This document shows positions 56,049 to 64,000 of a stretch of DNA of 64,000 nt, piece after piece; within the stretch, counting starts at the first letter, position 1; each line of letters starts with the position of its first letter. Both the position numbers and the translations under genes were made by a program. The stretch spans positions 62,001-126,000 of the forward strand of contig WHUX01000058.1 in assembly GCA_015179025.1 (NCBI GenBank). The letters run 5' to 3'. Origin of the DNA: Terfezia claveryi. Taxonomy: Eukaryota; Ascomycota; Pezizomycetes; Pezizales; Pezizaceae. Below the pieces are notes generated by a model. That model had not been told where the DNA came from and did no database searches. It worked only from the letters and a program-made list of their open reading frames with translations.

Positions 56049-59000
56049 GAATCGCCAAGGTAATGCACCGGCTGTGTGTCAAGGCACATTCGCCATTGCT
56101 GATATGCAGCAGATGATGCCGCTTTTACGGCCGAAGGTTTTGCAAAAGTTTGCCCTTTCTGGAGTCGACTTCCGAATGACAACGAGGAGTGTTGACTTTC
56201 ATTCTATTTCATTTCAATCTACTGTTCTTGTTGAACTTTTTTCTGTAGTTTATCTAAATACTTTGTTCAGGGATAGTTCTGGCTAGAGGTGATAGTGATG
56301 ATTATTTCTTCATGGGGCCTGGAGGGCACAAAAGAGGGTTTGCTTTTCGAGTTTATATAAGTACATGAGCTGGAAGTGGTGCTGGGTAGGAAGCTTTTAA
56401 GAGGATTAATACGTTGGAGTTAACTTCATTCTCCTTTACTCTCCTAACATCTCTTCCATCTCCATTGCCTATTTGCGCGTATTTGGTTCTTTCTTATCTC
56501 TTTCAATTATCGATCCGGGCTTGCGAGATATGTTATGATTTTGACTGGGTTGTTAGTTGGTTTACTCGTCCTGGTGGTATCGCTATTCGTCTGTCTGTGT
56601 GTGCGTTAAGCAATGCAATATGGCGTTGTGCGCTGTTACAAAACTGATCATGAGCAAATAAAGAGGTGTGGGTGCGGTATGCGTGTATGTCTTGCCTGTA
56701 TATATTTTCTAGATCTTAGATTTAGTACTCGGTGTTTAGTCTCTACTACTCGGTTATCCCTTCAATGTTTACCTTTGATGTTAATGTTGGAATTGGAGTT
56801 TGAGCGCAGAATTCAACGGCAAAGCTAATTGTATAAAAGGTAAGCAACAGTGACTATGTTACCCTGAATTAGTTGAATATTCGCTAATTTGTTATTATAG
56901 TTCAGCAAATTGTAAAAATTACAACCCGAGTTTCTATGCAGGATACAATAGCCAACAGCGAGCAGGTTAGTTAGAATAGTCGAATTATCAAGGAACGAAA
57001 CGAATACTGCTATACAATGGAATAGCGTCAGACAGTAATCATGCAAATGAAAATCCGACACTTTGTGAATTGTTTTTCTTTTTAGTCTTGCAACGTGTTT
57101 CAGGAAGGTCCGGAAAGACCAAGCCTGGATCAAGTCAGATTATGGAGATCTATGGAGCGACCCAGCCAGCATATGGAATGATGAAGCCAACATATGCGAT
57201 AAACTATGGCATTACCGACCAAGACTCTGGAATACCACAAGAGGGTGAGGACTTAGGTGAGTTAAATTTTACCACATATCTATAGGATTTTATGGACTAA
57301 TGAATTCGTGCAGAAGATAGAATTATAGAATGGTCGAATGATTTATGTTTTTTTGGTTTATGAATATATGTTTATTTATCTGGCATGCGAGCACCAACTA
57401 TGTACTGTATGCATCATACTATACTAGCTGACCCTAAAACACAACAGACACCACCTTATGCCATCTATGGTAGCTAAAGGTATTATGATTGACTAGCCTT
57501 TGCCATCTGGAGTGAAACAGTACCAGGTCCTAATAGTTCACCCTCCTCTAAAAACGCTGACTTAAGCTCCTGGATCAGCTTCAGCTTCCGTTTTGTAGGG
57601 ACCCAGGCCCTAGACAATAAAATTGTCTTGTACCTCTGCTACCTCTCATAGCCTTTCGGCTACTCTTAAGCTTGTGCTCGCTTGAGACCCCGCAGCAAAC
57701 CTTGCTAGAGATCTCCTTGCTGGAGCGATAGGGAGGCCTCAATATATCACCCCAGTAAGGCCTCGGTATTACTCCCACGGGTTGATATCTGTCCTCGACT
57801 AACTTTCGCAAAATGAGAGCGCTCATTGGATGAAGGAAATCCTCTTTATTCATGCTCCCCTCAACCAGGACTCCCAACTGCGCTTCCTTTAAAAGCCGGA
57901 AATTTGTTGCGGTGTGCAATCTGTAGGAAATACTCTCGCTGGTTAGGACTAAAGGGGCAAGTGGTGGTAACAATGGATAACAAGGATTCCCAGAAGGGCA
58001 AGTGATGGAACAGAAGTGTCTATATACTAAAAGCTGCTAGACCACACTCAGTTTTTTGTCGTTAGAGCAGACTAGCGATACCTAAGATAGCTCTACAGGA
58101 TATACTTGTATTTTTACCTCTCAGTCAAAATTTCTCCGTTCATAACCTCGTAATCTCACACAATCCTACTCCAACTAGAAGCCGAGTCTCAGGTCCAGCC
58201 GTTGCTTACTTAAAAAGCCTATCCATCTTTCTCCTCTACAGTTTCAATTTCCTCGCCATCTCCATCCTAGACCCACTCAAACTAATCCACTTATTGACAT
58301 TCTTAATCCACACTCAGGGTCTTGATATACGCTTTCTATGACCCCCTTCGTCGTCACCCAAATCAATCTTGTTGCGTGGATTTTGAAGTTTCTCATTAGG
58401 ACCTTAATCCCCAGCGTGTACACACACTCGGGGTCTTTAATATACCCCTCCTCTGTGGCCCCTTCCTCCGTGGACTGCGCGCGGCTCCCTCAGTTCCCTC
58501 GGTAGTCCGCAACACCTAGAAATGTGTTTAGTGTTGAAGTTGAAGTGTGATATATCATCCGAGTTGTTGAACTGTCATCTAAAGTGTAAGCCTGATGCCG
58601 TTGGGGGTGGGTTGCCAGCTAAGAAGACTAGCATGACCAACCCTTGACGAGGATTGATTTGGTGGATTGTTCGGATGTTTGGGTTTTAATACGGTTGTTT
58701 TGATTTGCCTGAGGGCATGGGACTGGGGAATTTTGGGAAGGTGTTCTGTGGTGACTTGGCTAGTGTAGTTCTCGATGATTGTTTAATTCATGTTGTTGCT
58801 TCATGCTGGTAATTTTCTTGTCAAATATTCTCTTGCTGTGAAAGGAAACTCATGAGTTAGCTGGAGTCAATATGTGTACTTGCTGCAGCAGAAGTTACAG
58901 GTGTAGAATGATTGGGAGAGAAATATCAAGGGTGTACATATAAAGGGGAGGTTACTTGTCATTTTACTCTGTGGCTTACTTTGTGAGAATTTTAAGGAGA

Positions 59001-60215
59001 TGCCCTCAAGCTATTTCTTTTCATTGGTTTCTAAGGTTATGGCAAATACAGTATATGTGAGTGTTGATATTCGGAGGCGGTCAGTAAGGTGTAGTGGAGG
59101 ATGGTGCTGCAGAGAGCGGTGTTCTTTATCATCTTTTGTTTGCACCACTAGTACTATTGGATACTTTAGGGCGCCATGAACCGTTGACAATGTGTATGTT
59201 GTTTTTATTGATCATATTGAAGATTCAAGAATGTACAGATGTATCTACGTTTTGCGGACCATAATAAACATTTTCCTGACCCACGACCTTACAACTCTTT
59301 CGAATTGTAGCAAGCAGAATATATTTAGAGAGCAAGCCTGCACATTCTGGGACTCAGGGTATTGTTTCAATTCAAGATATTAATCTCGACAAGCACACAG
59401 GGCACAAAAAGCAAAGCAAGGAAAATGCGCCTGCGGGGCACTACTTGGATAGAAGCTTTTTCCTTTGGTTACTTTGCATGAACAGGAGTTGTTGATTGAG
59501 TGGCAGACGATATTATTGTGTCCTAGTAAATTGCGAAGTTTGACATGAATATGGCTGCGGACTTGGTCGATATGCGGATGAGTGCCTTACCACCAGTCAA
59601 TGGCAAATAGGGGCGCTTATTACCAAAAATCACTGTCGACGGGTGAAGGATTCACTGGAAATAATTTCGCTACTTTCTATGTGACAGCAGTTCTCACATT
59701 ATCCTCGTCTCTCGGCTTTATATTGAAGAAATGTTCGTTGAACTGGAAGCTACGATGCGTGTAAATCTTCTTGCTGTGTAGATAGGTATTGTTGCAGAAG
59801 GGTGTGGTGCAGAAGGGTGTGCTGGTGGGACTAAATAATACGGTTCATTTTCCGTTTGGCGTTTGAACCAGATTTCTTTCTCCAAATTATCAGTAATTAT
59901 GGCGCCTCGCCCGGGACACGGCCGGCATATGACTGATGACGTCGTGTGGCGCTGTACTGACCTTCGACAGCAAAATTAATGGTTCATCCCAATCACCCCA
60001 GAAATCTTGGGCGCAATTATAGTTGGTTCATATTATATAACAATATTCCTGGTACTAAATGGCCCCTGAATACAATAAACCAATGTCAAAGTTCTAGGCC
60101 AATTGCTTTCTTTCTGAGTGGTTATAGTTGGAATTGGGCCAGTTTTGCCCCCAAATCGCATGCGTTACAGAGACTATAATATAGTGGTAGTCTGACTAGT
60201 ATTCCAGCATTGAAT
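56049..60215. other. Gene-poor stretch
   Basis: 4.2 kb with only one frame over 100 codons that looks protein-like (57581-57973, minus, 130 aa, non-ATG context not excluded; LLKEAQLGVLVEGSMNKEDF), whose family I do not recognise and which could be transposon-derived. A repeated ctcggggtctt / ctcagggtctt motif lies at 58313-58440. 3' UTR of the CPSF6-like gene occupies the left edge. Confidence 0.45.
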
Positions 60216-61346
60216 ATGGAGTATGGAGATGTCTTGACGAAACGAAGCTGCACATCGGAGGCTACATGTACACCGAAAATGGATTGCCAAAGGTACCACC
60301 AATCATCGTTTCGAGCGGCTTCACCACCCATTGAAAGAGGGATATATCGCATTCCATCGTGTCCCAACTCACCCGACCCAGATCCGGGGAACCACATACA
60401 GCAACCTCTTTCTCTATCTCTGGAGGAGTATGAAATCCTTCAGTATATAGAAAAATCATGCTCGGATTCTCCTTCCATTGACAACGAGATACATCACATT
60501 CCATTGTGTCCCAACTCCCCTGGCTTAGAACTGCGGAATCACATATGGCATCCTCTTTCTCTAGCACTGGAGGAGTATGAAATCCTTCAGTATATAGAAA
60601 GGCCACGCTCGAATTCTTCCTCCACTGAGAAAGGGATACATCACATTTCATCGTGTCCAAGCTCCCCTAGCCCCGATCTAGGGCACCACATACAACAACC
60701 TCCTTCTTCTGCTCCGGAGGAGTACATGGAAAGAACATGCTCGAATTCTTCCTCAATTCCATCATCTCGAACTCCAGACTTGCCAGATTTTTATTTTCCT
60801 ACTTCGCAGATACATACTCCTAGTCTAGGTTTCCTCGAAATACCTCTGGTTAACCAAGACAACGTACCTCTTGTTAACCAAGGCAGCCTACCCCTGGTTA
60901 ACCAAGACGACGTACCTCTGGTTAACCAAGAGTCGAATCAGATGTCAGATCTACAGCATAACGGGGTGGATAATATCAACTCAATAATGACGCCTCTGCA
61001 AGAAGCAGAAGCAGCAGCATCTGCTGCTACGAGGAGCCCAACCAAGGGGAATATTAGGAGAGTTGTGAGTAGCTCCAATAGGCGAAACTCGTCGTCGCGG
61101 AATAGGTCTGCATCATTGTCATCTGGTATCCGCGGTGTTGTGTTTGGTAGTCACGGAGGGGATATGCCGTTTGTCAACCTCACTCTTCAGGACGCGACGA
61201 AAATAATGGGCGGGGTTGCACAAGGTGGGCATGGGCATATACGGACGAAAGCTCAAAGGGAGCGGAGTGCCATGGGAAAGAGACGGAAACAGCTTCATGA
61301 GCTCGAAGCAGCTTCTGATGTAACGCGGGCCACCGGGGACGATTAA
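60216..61346 (+). CDS. Orphan protein with two classes of internal repeats (376 aa)
   Basis: The open frame begins at a TTG; the first ATG is 60216 (MEYGDVLTKRSC). Residues about 30-175 are three copies of a 49-aa unit (SNSSS...GIHHI.SCPNSP...LEEYEILQYIE); copy starts are 147 bp apart (60350, 60497, 60644). Residues about 208-239 are four 8-aa units (VPLVNQDD-type). The C-terminal third is basic and Ser/Arg-rich (SSSNRRNSSSRNRSASL) and ends in a conserved-looking block (VNLTLQDATKIMGG ... RTKAQRERSAMGKRRKQLHEL) that could be a nucleic-acid-binding or nuclear-targeting segment. Single exon, no stop or frameshift across 1.1 kb. Family not recognised. Confidence 0.6.
   Translation: MEYGDVLTKRSCTSEATCTPKMDCQRYHQSSFRAASPPIERGIYRIPSCPNSPDPDPGNHIQQPLSLSLEEYEILQYIEKSCSDSPSIDNEIHHIPLCPNSPGLELRNHIWHPLSLALEEYEILQYIERPRSNSSSTEKGIHHISSCPSSPSPDLGHHIQQPPSSAPEEYMERTCSNSSSIPSSRTPDLPDFYFPTSQIHTPSLGFLEIPLVNQDNVPLVNQGSLPLVNQDDVPLVNQESNQMSDLQHNGVDNINSIMTPLQEAEAAASAATRSPTKGNIRRVVSSSNRRNSSSRNRSASLSSGIRGVVFGSHGGDMPFVNLTLQDATKIMGGVAQGGHGHIRTKAQRERSAMGKRRKQLHELEAASDVTRATGDD
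60340..60740. repeat. 147-bp tandem repeat in coding sequence, about 2.7 copies
   Basis: ggagtatgaaatccttcagt and flanking bases recur at 147-bp spacing; the third copy loses the end of the unit. Confidence 0.9.
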
Positions 61347-63479
61347 ACCCAGTTCATAACCTAAGGGGTCGTTACCATGTTTTGATGTGTTGGTTTGTGA
61401 TCATAACTTGGCGGCATTTAGGCTTCACGTTCGTCTTTTCTTACATGTTTTTCCTATGGGCATCTCGGTTGATATTGCTTCCTGTTTCCTTGTTACCATT
61501 TCCCTATACTAAAAACGGGGTTGTCGCAATTCCACTTTCGTTACTTCATCTATTTTATCGAGTTTCAAAGTGAAATATTGAATATAGTAGGAGAAATATT
61601 TTTACGGCACAAATACGCCAATGTGACACTGATGGTAGTATATATTTGGAAGAACAATGACACAGAGATATAATCATAACATACAATAGTTCTCGGGAAC
61701 ATTACAATGTCGACTCTGGTATGGCAGGGGCTGTAAACTCTTTACTGCCAGGAGCACAGCAAATTTCACATACTCAACCCTCTTCCCCGCAGTACAACTC
61801 GCGGGGAGGGGGTGAAGGCAGAAGTGAACATACGTGACTCGATAGGAGACAAAGTGGATGAAGTACGAGGGTAACAAGGGGAGGGCAAGTCCTTTAGTAG
61901 AGATACTGGAGAAGAAGCCCTGGATAAGTAGCGGTATTGTGGACTGAAGAGCCCCAATACCCTCGTTTACCCTCACAAAATCAGCTTGATCCACTTCTTC
62001 CAACATGACCTCCCTAGCGACCCCCCTATCGGCCGAATATACTGAGAGCATCTACATTCATGTCAAATACGCTGATAGTGAGTTTGGAAAATGGCAAAAC
62101 GGGATGGTTTACCTAGTGCAACTTTCAGCATTCCTTCCTAGTTCTAATCGAGTTCATAGATGTGAGCTTTGTGAGAATATCTGATCGCCCTCCCCAGGAT
62201 TGTGCGGATGGTCAGTTTTCTCCGCTTGCGCCTGTTGTTAAATGTAGGTAGTGATAGCGATATTCGATGTGTCAATTTGCATGCTTTGAATAAGTTGTAC
62301 CCCACTTTGCTGTTTGTTTAGAATAGTTGATATTAGCTCCGCTAGGAACTGTTGTTTGCAAGCTGAGATATCTTAAGGCCTGAAGGGACCACATTTTTTT
62401 TGCATTGTCACATTTGAAGAATGCCGGTCATTTTTTTTTTTCAAAACCCAGTATCTTTTGTGAAGTCTGCTCTACCTATCAAACCACACACAAGGTTTTC
62501 TTATATACTGTTATATTGTTGGCGATAGTGGTTTTTCGGTCATCAAAAGGGATGTTTTGTTTCGGTAAGATATCAGGTAGGGCATAAAAATTTCGTTTAC
62601 AATCTATCCTTCATTAGTGTTTTTTTTCTTTTTTTTTTGGTTAAAAACTTTTACCAGCTCAAATGTTCCTATCCTGCTCCAAAACACTACCTTTGATGGT
62701 TAAGAGGAGAAAACAATTTTATTTTATTTTTTCCATTCCTGCACTTTTTTTTTTTTTTCCTTTTCCGCTGGTTTTCTTCATCCGTTCCTTCCACTATGTC
62801 CTATGCATGGTGGTTCCTATTTTTTGATAGTTGGAACAGGGTACCTAATTGTTCAGGGTAAAGTTGCTACTCCAGAAAGCTTGACATTAAGGGAGTTTCT
62901 GGTCAGACATTGTTGGGGTCCGTTGGTTCCATGATCGGCCTTTCCGGCAAAACTATTTATTCCGTCCAAGTCAAACGTATATTGATCATAGTGAGTATCA
63001 TGAAATCGCAAGCGATGTGGAGTACCACGTTGGTAATGATGAAAGGCTTCTTGTGTTGTAAAAGCTCCATGGGTTGCCTACAGCTGGGCCTGGCGTATTG
63101 CCTGATGCTTGAGTTGCGGACAAAATTGAATATTAGAATACAAAGGCAATCCCAAGCAGAGATCAGATTACCTATTGTATCAGAGCGGCGCCATACATGT
63201 CCCTCTGATGCTAAGAGATAACAAGGTGACCGTGCTCAGGGTTAAGTAATTGAGTCTCACTACTGTACAGAAAGGAAAAGAGACCAAACTCAATAATATA
63301 TCTATTCACACAGCCATGGAATCTAAGTTAGCAAATGACTACAAATAACAGTATATAGATATAAGACTCCCTTGCTTTTAAGAAATAGAAAGTATATAAG
63401 GAAGAAGAATAAGAACAAATAGACACCACCTGCAGGAAGAATTCTCGAAACATATGTACAGTACAAATGTAATATAAGT
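61347..63479. other. Intergenic, homopolymer-rich
   Basis: Several T/A runs (62394-62401, 62620-62640, 62745-62760). A minus frame at 61674-62051 (125 aa) starts at an ATG but has no recognisable domain; I do not call it. Confidence 0.4.
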
Positions 63480-63900
63480 GAGAATCTATCCCAGCCACAA
63501 ACCTATGAATAAAACAGGCCCATTATTTCCCTCAACAGCATGAGCCTTACCCATAATTATGACCTCTTGTTCCATTTTCCCAGCCGGTCCCCTAACTCTT
63601 ACGCTTGCCCGTCCAAGCAGGCTCAGGATATTCTTAATTCGTCTAAGGAGAACCTTCTCAAGCGCTGCTTTCTTTGGTTCCACGTTTTTTTGGTCGATAT
63701 TTTCGCCCTAAGCGGGAGAGTTTGGGGGTGGAGGAGGTACTGGCCGAGTGCCCTCTTCCATAATATCATGATTATCCATCTTAAGTCACGCTGGTGCTCG
63801 CTCGTTTGCTGTATCTCCCAAAATTTCGCTAAATCTGCGGGTTAAGCCTCTTGGCAAGCTTTTTTTATCCTGGCAATAACCAAGGCCTACATCAGCAAGT
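63480..63900 (-). other. Possible exon(s) of a gene at the right edge
   Basis: Minus-strand coding-like sequence: MDNHDIMEEGTRPVPPPPPN (about 63782-63720), a TAG, then NVEPKKAALEKVLLRRIKNI (about 63690-63630) followed by a GTAAGG that could be a splice donor. Too incomplete to call a product. Confidence 0.25.
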
Positions 63901-64000
63901 GTATTCTACTTCATCGCCAAAGCAGGGTTCACTCACAGGAGTATTCCGTAGGCTGATAGTGCACGTACACAGTTATGCCCGAAGATGGAGGCTCCAGAGG

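Noticed and set aside
61674..62051. 125-codon minus ORF
   Set aside because: No domain, no conserved-looking block and no context; kept out of the gene list.

Overview
The window reads as nuclear DNA of a filamentous ascomycete. Genes carry short (50-80 bp) GT..AG introns with CTRAY branch points. Recognisable core proteins are fungal: a Gpt2/Sct1-type acyltransferase, protein farnesyltransferase beta, Gdt1 and a CPSF6-like RRM protein. The repeat load (chromovirus, pogo-like, Tc1-like, Tad-like LINE and copia remnants) and the accessory families suggest a repeat-rich lineage such as Pezizomycetes; that placement is inference.

Region 1-36 kb is an accessory, repeat-dominated compartment. It holds two broken kinase-like genes (about 0.3-1.0 kb and 25.0-27.3 kb), a trypsin-like peptidase gene cut off by an insertion (1.2-2.24 kb), an apparently intact four-exon Crinkler-type SAM/NTPase/nuclease gene (2.8-5.25 kb), and an intact amidoligase-like ORF (29.7-31.7 kb). 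Between them lies a nested stack at 7500-18845: a pogo/Fot1-like DNA transposon (about 2.16 kb once insertions are removed, TA target duplication) interrupted by a solo LTR (ATAAT duplication), a 2.45-kb non-coding foldback element (ATCC repeats, transposase frame restored across it) and a full chromovirus with 460-bp LTRs (GCCAG duplication). From 18.8 to 23.2 kb the DNA is almost entirely minisatellite arrays, partly framed by a second inverted repeat. LINE, Tc1 and integrase relics follow.

Region 36-57 kb is the conserved compartment: a disordered protein with a central Zn2Cys6-spaced cysteine cluster (36.07-38.05), glycerol-3-phosphate acyltransferase (39.54-42.16), an orphan (43.31-44.91, minus), farnesyltransferase beta (46.26-48.69), a copia relic (49.4-50.1), GDT1 (51.86-53.36) and the CPSF6-like gene (54.52-56.05). 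These are independent housekeeping genes, not an operon or cluster. 57-64 kb is gene-poor, with one orphan protein built of internal repeats (60.2-61.3).

The strongest unusual signals are the minisatellite-armed foldback element and its apparent relatives at 2.23 and 20.5 kb, the exactly resolvable nested insertions, and LTR divergence made only of transitions. Several ORFs that look open begin with non-ATG codons; starts given here are the first supportable ATG unless stated.
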